Source: Paenibacillus terrae
GTDB lineage: Bacteria; Bacillota; Bacilli; Paenibacillales; Paenibacillaceae
Assembly (NCBI RefSeq): GCF_000943545.1
Contig: NZ_JTHP01000051.1
Span: 1 to 50,214 of the forward strand
Direction of reading: 5' to 3'
Length of the DNA: 50,214 bases
Below are positions 34,767-41,899 of this stretch, piece by piece. Position 1 is the stretch's first letter. Every line of letters starts with the position of its first letter. A program made the translations under genes and the position numbers. The notes below the pieces were generated by a model. That model searched no databases, was not told the DNA's origin, and was given only the letters and a program-made list of their open reading frames with translations.

Positions 34767-36188
34767 TTATAAAAAATCAGAAAGCAATTGTTCAGCCGCT
34801 TCTTTCCCTTGAGCGATGCAATCTGGAATTCCAACGCCCCCATAGCCGGCACCGCATAGAAAAACCCCCGGTAAATACTGTGCGAAGTCCTGTCTCATCT
34901 TCGCCATATGCTCTTTGTGTCCAATCGGATATTGCGGCATCGATCGATCACACCTGCTGACTTCGGCGAATTCCGGTTCCGCTTTCAGGCCCATTAAATC
35001 TTTCAAATCTTTGCGCGCGGCATCCACAAGTTGATCGTCTGTCATCTGAATCCACTCCTGTGCGCCTGCATGTCCAATATAGGTCCGTAAAAGTGTATAT
35101 CCTTCAGGAGCAGTATGGCTCCACTTTGTCGAAGACCATGTACATGCCGTAATCTTTTTGCCTTCTTTGCGGGGGACTAGAAATCCCGTTCCCTCAAAAG
35201 CAAGATTAAGATCTGTGTTTTTATAAGCAAGGGCAATATTGGCTACGGAAACATAATGAATATTGTGTAACCAGCTAGCGCTTGCAACGCCGGAGAATAA
35301 TGTAGCCGCTTCAAAAGCTGGAATAGCGCAGATCACCGCATCCGCATCTATTTTTTGTCCATGTTCTAAAATGACCTGATAACCGCTTTCCTTCCTTACT
35401 TCAACTACACCTTGCCCCATAACAAAACGTACGGTATCCAGTCTTTCCTTTAGCCGCTCCACGATTGTAGATAATCCTGACCGATAAGAAAGAAACATAC
35501 TTTTCTTAGCGATATCCAGCAGTTTGTCTTGTACTGCCGACTTTCTTCCCGCCCCTTTAGACATACCCTTAATCAGACTTCCATGCTTTTGTTCCATTAG
35601 TTTAAATTGAGGGAAGGTTGACATTAGGCTCAGAGAATGTGTATCCCCAGCGTAAATTCCAGACAACAGAGGTTCTGTAATCTGGTCCAGAACTTCTTTG
35701 CCGAGACGCCGTTTGATAAAATCACCTAAAGATTCGTCCGCATCACCTTTCTTCGCCGGAATGATTAAATCCAGGGCTGCCCGTGCTTTTCCCAGCGGAG
35801 AAATAAGCCCTGTCCGAATGAAAGGGGTGAGCTTCGTTGGAATGCCCAGAATGAAGCCCATTGGCATCGTATGAAGTTTGCCCTTATGCAAAATGCAAGC
35901 AGATTTGGCTTTCGGGTTTGTCGATACCAGCTCTGCTTCCAGCCCCAACTCCATGGTCAGATCCAATATTGCCGTCTTTCTGGCCAAGAAAGCATCCGGT
36001 CCTTTTTCGATCATAAAATCGTTTTGGCGAACGGTTTGCAGCTTTCCCCCCAGACGTTCACTTTTCTCCACCAGTGTAATTTCCACTTCAAGCTGCCTAT
36101 CCTCAGCCAGCTTTTTCACATAAAAGGCAGCACTTAAACCGCTTATTCCTCCACCGAGAATAACGACTTTTTTAGAACTTTTTTTCAT
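34767..36188 (-). CDS. hemY: HemY-type FAD-dependent coproporphyrinogen/protoporphyrinogen oxidase
   Basis: This 473-residue flavoprotein oxidises a porphyrinogen during haem synthesis; in Firmicutes the substrate is usually coproporphyrinogen III (CgoX). The FAD-binding motif is VVILGGGISGLSAAFYV near residues 8-24. Further motifs are EKSERLGGKLQTV, EKGPDAFLARK, EPLLSGIYAGD and the C-terminal FLCGAGYGGVGIPDCIAQGK. The ATG at 36188 follows GAGAGGAAAAG and overlaps the radical SAM gene by 17 bases; the longer reading to 36239 lacks support. Co-transcription with a radical SAM gene and a ywiC-like gene under an NreC-like promoter links it to haem demand for NarI. Confidence 0.92.
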   Translation of the reverse strand: MKKSSKKVVILGGGISGLSAAFYVKKLAEDRQLEVEITLVEKSERLGGKLQTVRQNDFMIEKGPDAFLARKTAILDLTMELGLEAELVSTNPKAKSACILHKGKLHTMPMGFILGIPTKLTPFIRTGLISPLGKARAALDLIIPAKKGDADESLGDFIKRRLGKEVLDQITEPLLSGIYAGDTHSLSLMSTFPQFKLMEQKHGSLIKGMSKGAGRKSAVQDKLLDIAKKSMFLSYRSGLSTIVERLKERLDTVRFVMGQGVVEVRKESGYQVILEHGQKIDADAVICAIPAFEAATLFSGVASASWLHNIHYVSVANIALAYKNTDLNLAFEGTGFLVPRKEGKKITACTWSSTKWSHTAPEGYTLLRTYIGHAGAQEWIQMTDDQLVDAARKDLKDLMGLKAEPEFAEVSRCDRSMPQYPIGHKEHMAKMRQDFAQYLPGVFLCGAGYGGVGIPDCIAQGKEAAEQLLSDFL

Positions 36189-37287
36189 GTAAACACTTTT
36201 CCTCTCCAACCCCGGGTATATAAGCGCAATAAGGGTCACTCTCCAAATAGTCTCCTGTTATTGCAAAAGCCCTTGCTCTAGAGCCCCCACAGACGGCCTT
36301 GAATTCACAGACTCCACATTTACCTTTAAGTAGGGACTTATCTCTAAGATTCATCATGATCGGAGAGTTGCGATAAATATCTGCCAGGCTATCCTTTCGT
36401 ACATTCCCGCACATAAGAGGCAGGAAACCGCTTGGGTATACTTCGCCGATATGACTAATAAAAACAAATCCATCTCCGTCATTTACACCTTTAGGAGCAC
36501 GTCCTAAAACATCTGCCCTCTTTTGTCCGTCTGCTACACTGCTCTCACCTGCTCTGTGCTTTTCCTGCAGTACAACCCTCCGGTAGTGAGGAGCTTCTGT
36601 AGCCTTCACGCCGTACGGCATCTGTTGCTGTATTTGATACAACCATTTCATTACAGCTTCATGCTCATCAGGAGTAATCATATCTTTCTCCATGCCACGT
36701 CCGGTTGGAACAAGGAAAAATAAACTCCATAACACAGCCTGCATTTCCTTTACCCTTTCTGCAATTTGCTCCAGATCATGAAGATTGTACCGGGACACCG
36801 TAGTGTTCACTTGAATAGGGATATTCAGTTCCTTTAAATAACCAATTCCTCGCATGGTCGTATTGTAAGAACCCGCTGTACCCCGAAAATGATCGTGAAT
36901 GTCTGCACATGAACCGTCCAGACTAAACGCCCACCGCGATAACCCAACTTGCTTTGCTTTTTCAACCGCTGCTCTTGTCACTTTAGGGGTGGCACTGGGG
37001 GTCATTGAAACCGACAGATTTTTCTCTTCAATTGCATATTGAGCCAGTTCAAACAGATCAGGACGCATTAAAGGATCTCCGCCTGTGAATACAACCAACG
37101 GATGATTCATTTCAGCGATTTGATCTATCAGCTTCTTCCCCTCTTCTAATGTCAGCTGGCGAGGATCAGGCTTGTACTGAGCTTCCGCTCTACAGTGAAG
37201 GCACTTTAAAGCACAAGCTCGTGTAACCTCCCAGATGACTATAAACGGGTCTGTATGATAATCACGCGGCGTTTTCAAAGATATCAT
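36172..37287 (-). CDS. SPASM-domain radical SAM protein, AhbD/NirJ-like
   Basis: This 371-residue protein has the radical SAM cluster motif CALKCLHC (Cys25, Cys29, Cys32) and FTGGDPLMRPDLFEL. A C-terminal SPASM region shows MCGNVR, then CGVCEFKAVCGGSRARAFA and DPYC. This layout resembles the AhbD/NirJ group, which modifies haem-type tetrapyrroles, and related Bacillus proteins of unknown role. It is encoded between a ywiC-like gene and hemY, overlapping the latter by 17 bases, in an operon with an NreC-like promoter. An anaerobic step in haem synthesis or modification is a reasonable inference but unproven; peptide modification is the alternative. Confidence 0.8.
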   Translation of the reverse strand: MISLKTPRDYHTDPFIVIWEVTRACALKCLHCRAEAQYKPDPRQLTLEEGKKLIDQIAEMNHPLVVFTGGDPLMRPDLFELAQYAIEEKNLSVSMTPSATPKVTRAAVEKAKQVGLSRWAFSLDGSCADIHDHFRGTAGSYNTTMRGIGYLKELNIPIQVNTTVSRYNLHDLEQIAERVKEMQAVLWSLFFLVPTGRGMEKDMITPDEHEAVMKWLYQIQQQMPYGVKATEAPHYRRVVLQEKHRAGESSVADGQKRADVLGRAPKGVNDGDGFVFISHIGEVYPSGFLPLMCGNVRKDSLADIYRNSPIMMNLRDKSLLKGKCGVCEFKAVCGGSRARAFAITGDYLESDPYCAYIPGVGEEKCLHEKKF

Positions 37288-37301
37288 TGATGTCTCTCCT
37301 T

Positions 37302-38090
37302 TTAGAAGTATAAAAACAACACAAAAACATAGAGCATCATTGAAAATCCAATTTCCGCCATGCCAACTTGTTTTGCCTTTAATCCGAGTTTAGGAAGCCA
37401 TATGGCTCGTATCAAAAAAAACAAAAAGGGAACAAACAGAGGTAACTTTAACCAAGTAGCAAACAACAAAATCGCCAAATGATAGATGACGGAAGCATAA
37501 TGGTAACGTATATTTTTTCTTTCACGAATGATCGTTTTGACATACAAAGCAGTTCCGATAAAGTAAAGCACCGAAAGCAAGAATAGCTCTGTTGCTACTC
37601 TCCAATCCTCTCCTCCCCCCATATAAATAACGGGGTATATAAAAGAACAAAAGAGTAGAATTGCAACAATGTCATTGAGTAAAGCACGTTCATTTTTCGT
37701 TTTTGCAAAATAAATATTAGCCATAAAAAAAAGCAATAGAAGAACTCCATACCAGATCAAGGCAGGCTCAAACCATATCAGTGAAATTAACAAAGGAAGT
37801 AATATCACTCCGTATACAACGGCGGGTTTGCGGTATCTTTCACTGCTGCCTGTTTTGATCCATTGGAGGACAGGAAAACTGAATAAGTAGATAAAAAACC
37901 AGCACACAAATAGGGGTATATGAATGAGTTCCCCTCGAGAAGCAGCTAAACCGAATAAAAATGGAAGAATGAGCATGGCCCAGGCTCCATGTTGATTGGG
38001 TATGTATCTGCTTATCCCCTTCAAATCCTTGATCCTTTTTTCACAATCTTTTTTATGTCTGTTATTTCGGTTAATCGATTCATCATCCAT
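37302..38090 (-). CDS. ywiC: YwiC-like membrane protein
   Basis: This 262-residue membrane protein belongs to the YwiC family, of unknown function. About eight hydrophobic helices follow the conserved IPNQHGAWAMLILPFLFGL. In B. subtilis ywiC also lies beside the nar genes. The frame opens with ATG at 38090, but its ribosome binding site (GGGGG) is too close. A TTG at 38024, which gives MKGISRYIPNQHGAW with AAAGGAT upstream, may be the true start. It is the first gene of the ywiC-radical SAM-hemY unit, with 14 bases to the next gene. The UbiA-like hydrophobic pattern might suggest a prenyl or haem-related role, but this is speculative. Confidence 0.82.
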   Translation of the reverse strand: MDDESINRNNRHKKDCEKRIKDLKGISRYIPNQHGAWAMLILPFLFGLAASRGELIHIPLFVCWFFIYLFSFPVLQWIKTGSSERYRKPAVVYGVILLPLLISLIWFEPALIWYGVLLLLFFMANIYFAKTKNERALLNDIVAILLFCSFIYPVIYMGGGEDWRVATELFLLSVLYFIGTALYVKTIIRERKNIRYHYASVIYHLAILLFATWLKLPLFVPFLFFLIRAIWLPKLGLKAKQVGMAEIGFSMMLYVFVLFLYF

Positions 38091-38122
38091 TCCCCCAAGA
38101 TTGAGTTTTATCTTCTAATTTC

Positions 38123-38218
38123 ATTCTAAGTATTATATGAAATTGAACCAATTAGGGAGTTCCCTTTTCCTTAGGGGGGAATATCCTAACCGGAAAAATA
38201 ACGCTATTTTCTTATGCT
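38123..38218. promoter_or_regulatory. divergent NreC-type promoters for the ywiC-like operon and the small hemerythrin gene
   Basis: Two dyads, TAGGGAGTTCCCTT (38153-38166) and GGGGGAATATCCTA (38175-38188), are 22 bp apart in the 170-base gap between divergent genes. For the minus-strand operon, TTGGTT and TAGAAT (38123-38128) are 17 bp apart, with the -10 31.5 bp from the first dyad centre. For the plus-strand gene, TATGCT (38213-38218) begins 31.5 bp from the second dyad centre; TATACT at 38218 is an alternative. One pair of sites can thus serve both directions. Confidence 0.7.
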
Positions 38219-38260
38219 ATACTGTACTAAAAAAAGGGAATAAAGAAAGGATGAACTGTT

Positions 38261-38683
38261 ATGGGAGGACCTTCTTTACGTCAACTGCACGCTCATCATG
38301 CCATTCATCAAGGCGGGCTATCTGGCGCTCTAGATAAGACGAGAGAAGTAGAGGAATTACTCGAAGCAAAAGAATTCAAGGTGGCACGCCAGGCTGCCGA
38401 CCACTTGATCGAATATTGGGAAACCCGCATTCTCAGCCATGCTGATGCAGAAGAGGAAGGATTCTATCAGGAAATGGTCGAGAAAAAACCGGAACTGCAG
38501 GAGGCTGTCGTCAAACTTACACGGGATCATGATCTGCTCCGAATCATTGTAAAAGAGCTCAAAGCCGGGATCCGTGAAGAAGGGCTTACGCCTGAAGTTC
38601 TTCAGCAGTTCCACGCGCTCCTGGTTGTCAATGCCATTCATAGTCGGGAAGAAGAACGTTTGTTGTTTGAGGAACCGTCATGA
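38261..38683 (+). CDS. small hemerythrin-like HHE domain protein
   Basis: This 140-residue protein is predicted to be a four-helix di-iron binder. Ligand candidates are LHAHHAIHQGG, RILSHADAEEEGFYQEM, TRDHDLLRIIV and FHALLVVNAIHSREEERLLFEE. It is shorter than the hemerythrin at 22927-23472 and differs in sequence. AAAGGATG lies before the ATG. It is transcribed away from the ywiC-like operon, and the shared gap holds NreC-like sites, so it is probably induced without oxygen or with nitrate. O2 or NO binding or iron handling is possible. Confidence 0.85.
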   Translation: MGGPSLRQLHAHHAIHQGGLSGALDKTREVEELLEAKEFKVARQAADHLIEYWETRILSHADAEEEGFYQEMVEKKPELQEAVVKLTRDHDLLRIIVKELKAGIREEGLTPEVLQQFHALLVVNAIHSREEERLLFEEPS

Positions 38684-38712
38684 TCAAGATGTGGCGTAAA
38701 GATTCACTTTTT

Positions 38713-39510
38713 CTATAAAAACGTACCGAAGAAATAGTCCAACGCCTCCTGTGAGTATCCGTCATCTCCTTGCCAAGCTGCTACGGAATAAAAATCATGA
38801 TTGCCGTTCTGTCGTTTACGAGGCGTGTCCTGTGGGACCAGCAGTCCGGCATATCCCCACACCTCCATGACTACATCACGCTCGTTTTTGCTGGATGGAA
38901 ACACATCCTTCCAGCGCTTTTCCAATTGACGTGCACTGCTTTGAGCATCACAGTTCTGAACAGCTTCGAGCATGTTATGAAGTATAGCCAGATCCTCATC
39001 GGAAACCTGAACATTCTCTTCTTGACTGAACAATTCAAGGTCCATCCAGCAATACAGAAGGTGATTCAGACGAATACCGCCCCATTTGATTCGTTCAAAA
39101 TTCAGTACATTCAAATCTTCATTGACGTATTCCTTATCGGACATCATTTTATTAAAATTACAATCCCCACAGCTACTGTAATTGGGCAGGACGACAGGCC
39201 GCTCCCCATAGGTGTGCAAAGGAAGCCCTGCGGTTAATGCCCAGCTCGATAAAGCGCTTCGTAAATGAACCTTTTTCGTGGAAAGACTGTGCAAAAACGC
39301 TGCTGCCACTCGCTCTTTTGTACCCTTTTGCTGGTGCAGCTCATGTAACCTATTTATAATCTCGTTATGTGTAATGGTGATCGGATCGAACATCAAGCCC
39401 TTACTTTTGGCATATTCAAAATCCTCACCCGAAAAAGATCCCCGCTCCTGCTTCCAGCCGCTGGAGGACCAGAATGTGTTCATAAGTATTTTTTTTGCCT
39501 TTTTATCCAC
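38713..39510 (-). CDS. uncharacterised protein with a CGDC motif
   Basis: I do not recognise this 265-residue soluble protein. It is rich in aromatic residues and lacks a signal peptide or membrane helix. Features are NTFWSSSGWK near the start, NYSSCGDCNFNKMMS in the middle (a Cys-x-x-Cys pair that could bind metal or be redox active), and an end of SVAAWQGDDGYSQEALDYFFG. The start is GTG at 39510 with AAGGGAG upstream. It is convergent with the hemerythrin gene and appears to be monocistronic. Confidence 0.65.
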   Translation of the reverse strand: MDKKAKKILMNTFWSSSGWKQERGSFSGEDFEYAKSKGLMFDPITITHNEIINRLHELHQQKGTKERVAAAFLHSLSTKKVHLRSALSSWALTAGLPLHTYGERPVVLPNYSSCGDCNFNKMMSDKEYVNEDLNVLNFERIKWGGIRLNHLLYCWMDLELFSQEENVQVSDEDLAILHNMLEAVQNCDAQSSARQLEKRWKDVFPSSKNERDVVMEVWGYAGLLVPQDTPRKRQNGNHDFYSVAAWQGDDGYSQEALDYFFGTFL

Positions 39511-39570
39511 AACACATCTCCCTTACTCATCCAACATCCCCACCTCCAACACCAAGCGCAGGGCTGTAGT

Positions 39571-39825
39571 TCATTTTATGTAAGATCGCTCAGACCAATT
39601 ATCCCACGAAGTTGGAAATTCATCGCCCTGGAGCGAAATCTCCACGACAATTAGGCTTGTATCCTTAAAGCATACCGTCACGAAAAAATGCCGACGCAGC
39701 AAAGGAACCTGATCAAAGTGATACCAGATATAGTCATTACTCAGCTCCCTCACCGAATGAAAATATTTCGAATAAATCGCATGTTCATCTTCGACCTGAA
39801 TGATTCCCGATTCCCAATTATTCAT
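39571..39825 (-). CDS. small uncharacterised protein
   Basis: This 84-residue protein has no family I can name. It starts MNNWESGIIQVEDEHAIYSKYF and contains RRHFFVTVCFKDTSLIVVEISL and FPTSWDNWSERSY. The pattern, a beta-rich core ending in a Trp-rich segment, suggests that it may be the first part of a longer family cut short at its C-terminus. ATG at 39825 follows GGAGAGG; the reading up to 39894 has no clear site. Function is unknown. Confidence 0.5.
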   Translation of the reverse strand: MNNWESGIIQVEDEHAIYSKYFHSVRELSNDYIWYHFDQVPLLRRHFFVTVCFKDTSLIVVEISLQGDEFPTSWDNWSERSYIK

Positions 39826-39945
39826 CACTGCCTCTCCTTCAACCCATGTACAAATCTCCCTGTTATTCTCTTTGTGATTTCCTATAATTCTCAATATATA
39901 TTAAACTATATTTCATCAAGTACAAAATTCGAGAGGGGAGAAATC

Positions 39946-40695
39946 ATGATGCAAAAATTTTCGCAAAAAGGTGTGGCCCTGTCCCTGCCTGTCATGATAT
40001 CCGTATCGCTGATAGCTGGAGCGCTGTTTGCCAGTGTGCCTGCGGCGAGCGCGTCTGCTATTAAGGAAACGGTGCAACTATCCGGGCAGACTACTTACTA
40101 CGGAGAGCTTGAGAACGGTCAGCCGAACGGACGCGGTACGATCAAATGGAGTGAAAACAAGCAGTATTCAGGCGATTTTGTGAATGGTAAGCGTTCCGGT
40201 ACTGGAAAGTATATCAATCAGTACACCGATGCAGACGGACAAATCCATAAGGTCGTATACAACGGTACATGGAGCAATGACAATATGAGCGGCAAGGGTA
40301 CGCAGACTGAAAAAGTAACTCAAATGGACGGAACGATACGTTCGAATGAGATCCAGGTAGGTGCCTTTCAGAAAAATGGATTACAAAATGGCTACAAAGT
40401 AATCCACGCTGTCGCTGATCCAGATTACAGCTTCACTTACAAAAATGGAAATGAAGTGCTAAACATCCTGCATAGTAATCAGAATTTAGTCCAAAGGTGG
40501 CAAAATGGAGAGCTTTTTTCTGTAAGCTATCAAAATGGCTCCATTCAAAAAGAATACTCCATGTTCCCGGAAGATACAGCCGCCAAAGAACGTCAAAGAC
40601 AAGCAGCTATCAAATATCTTAAAGGAATTACCGCCAAGATCACACCTCACTTGCAGCAGTTCGAAAAGCTGTCCAAGCAGGTTCCTCTAAAATAA
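39946..40695 (+). CDS. secreted MORN-repeat protein
   Basis: This 249-residue protein has a Sec signal peptide (positively charged MMQKFSQK, hydrophobic core, cleavage near ASA). Three MORN-like repeats follow: YYGELENGQPNGRGTIKW, YSGDFVNGKRSGTGKY and YNGTWSNDNMSGKGT. The C-terminal third is less regular and ends in a helical region (AAKERQRQAAIKYLKGITA). MORN repeats form beta-hairpin ladders used in binding. The start at 39946 follows GAGAGGGGAG; 39949 is equally possible. It is a single gene with a hairpin behind it. Its role at the cell surface or medium is unknown. Confidence 0.78.
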   Translation: MMQKFSQKGVALSLPVMISVSLIAGALFASVPAASASAIKETVQLSGQTTYYGELENGQPNGRGTIKWSENKQYSGDFVNGKRSGTGKYINQYTDADGQIHKVVYNGTWSNDNMSGKGTQTEKVTQMDGTIRSNEIQVGAFQKNGLQNGYKVIHAVADPDYSFTYKNGNEVLNILHSNQNLVQRWQNGELFSVSYQNGSIQKEYSMFPEDTAAKERQRQAAIKYLKGITAKITPHLQQFEKLSKQVPLK

Positions 40696-40744
40696 AAACT
40701 GAAGCGGCGCACATTATACATGGGTTCTAATTCTAATCAAGAGA

Positions 40745-40786
40745 GCCACTCCGTCAGATGGAAAGCTCCATTTTGAAAAGAGTGGC
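40745..40786 (+). terminator. hairpin after the MORN-repeat gene
   Basis: A 7-bp outer stem (GCCACTC with GAGTGGC) encloses an inner ATGGA/TCCAT stem, followed by ACTTTTACG. It lies 50 bases after the stop and is a plausible terminator, though the T-run is short. Confidence 0.5.
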
Positions 40787-40940
40787 ACTTTTACGTCCCT
40801 ATTCCTACCTTTCTCGCTTATTGTTCCTCATGAACTCGTACAAACGACTTATTTTTGCTTTAAATCCCCTTCTTTTTTTCCAATATATGCTAGATTCACT
40901 AAAATATATGTAATCATTTTAATCATCCGAGGTAGAAATC

Positions 40941-41100
40941 ATGGCTAAAATTATGGTTCCTCCCGAGAAACGAAACTGGAGGCGGTTTCCAGGCAGTTCG
41001 CCCAGGCTTGCGAGTTGGGTGTACAAATTTGCGGACAACTGTCACAGCAGATATAGCCATTAACGGTCTTTCGAAAAGCATGACAAACAAAATACGTTGA
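40941..41100 (+). pseudogene. decayed WXG100 (EsxA-like) gene
   Basis: The frame opens with GAGGT seven bases before ATG and reads MAKIMVPPEK, then shifts. In another frame it continues LEAVSRQFAQACELG and VQICGQLSQQI before a stop. Joined, this is a typical WXG100 N-terminal helix. The shift coincides with a 5-bp tandem repeat GAAAC-GAAAC (40967-40976); removing one copy restores the frame. Further on, a weak match MTNK appears where the second helix should be, but the WxG motif is not visible. The gene is therefore dead. WXG100 proteins are small ESX/type VII secretion substrates. No ESX genes are in the window. Confidence 0.65.
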
Positions 41101-41146
41101 CCATACACGATGGGAACGAGCGAAAAAAAAAGCGCTCCTGAATATA

Positions 41147-41857
41147 CTATAGCTTGGCTCTATCGTATGCAGCTACAAGAGCTACAACCACGGCTGCCGA
41201 GTTGGTCGCAGCCAAGTCAAGATTGGAGTCAAAAGTACCTGCTGCTTCTGCGCCGGCAAGATCAGACAGAGAACGAACGGCCAGAAACGGAATACCAAAC
41301 TGGTACGCTGTCTGGACGACCGCCGTCCCTTCCATATCCGTCACCTTGGCTTCAGGAAACTGGCTGCGAATAAAGTGGGCCCTCTCAGCCTGGTAGATAA
41401 AGGAGTCTGCCGTCGTAATCAACCCGGTAACGATCTGCCCCTCACTCTTGGTTTCTGCCAGAGTTTCTGTCGCAAAATCAAGCAGCGCTTGCTCCACCGG
41501 ATAACTTGCCGGCATCTGCGGTACCTGTCCGTATGTATAGCCGAACGCGGTTCCATCCACATCACTGTAAGTCAGCTCGGTCGCCACTACGACATCGCCA
41601 ATACGGAGCGCTGGATCAAGCCCGCCAGCAGACCCGGTATTAATGACAAGCTCCGGGTTAAAGCGCTCAATCAGCAGCGCCGTAGTCAAGGCTGCGTTCG
41701 CTTTGCCAATTCCCGATTGCAGCAGAACAACTTCCTTGCCCTGAAGACGACCTGTATAAAAAATTCCATTCGCGATCCGGGTCATGCTTATCCCTTCGAT
41801 CTGCGCTTTCAAACCTGCTATTTCTTCTTCCATGGCTCCGACAATGGCTATACTCAC
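41147..41857 (-). CDS. mtnN: 5'-methylthioadenosine/S-adenosylhomocysteine nucleosidase
   Basis: This 236-residue cytoplasmic enzyme splits MTA and SAH to adenine and the thio-ribose. Motifs are AIVGAMEEEIAGL at the start, QSGIGKANAALTT, NTGSAGGLDP, TADSF, DMEGTAVVQTAY and the catalytic Asp in RSLSDLAG. GTG at 41857 is chosen because it gives the family start MSIAIVGAMEEE; ATG at 41893 is a possible longer start. It follows the aminotransferase gene and, with metQ, forms a methionine salvage unit. Confidence 0.93.
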   Translation of the reverse strand: MSIAIVGAMEEEIAGLKAQIEGISMTRIANGIFYTGRLQGKEVVLLQSGIGKANAALTTALLIERFNPELVINTGSAGGLDPALRIGDVVVATELTYSDVDGTAFGYTYGQVPQMPASYPVEQALLDFATETLAETKSEGQIVTGLITTADSFIYQAERAHFIRSQFPEAKVTDMEGTAVVQTAYQFGIPFLAVRSLSDLAGAEAAGTFDSNLDLAATNSAAVVVALVAAYDRAKL

Positions 41858-41899
41858 AGTTCGTTTCTCGCTCCCTCCATGAATTCCCTGCATTTTAGT

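Noticed and set aside
40923..41108. Minus-strand 61-codon ORF
   Set aside because: It is the antisense shadow of the WXG100 relic and has no ribosome binding site.
41118..41137. Hairpin GAGCG/CGCTC with an A9 loop after mtnN
   Set aside because: The stem is only 5 bp and no T-run follows on the mtnN strand, so it is not a credible terminator.
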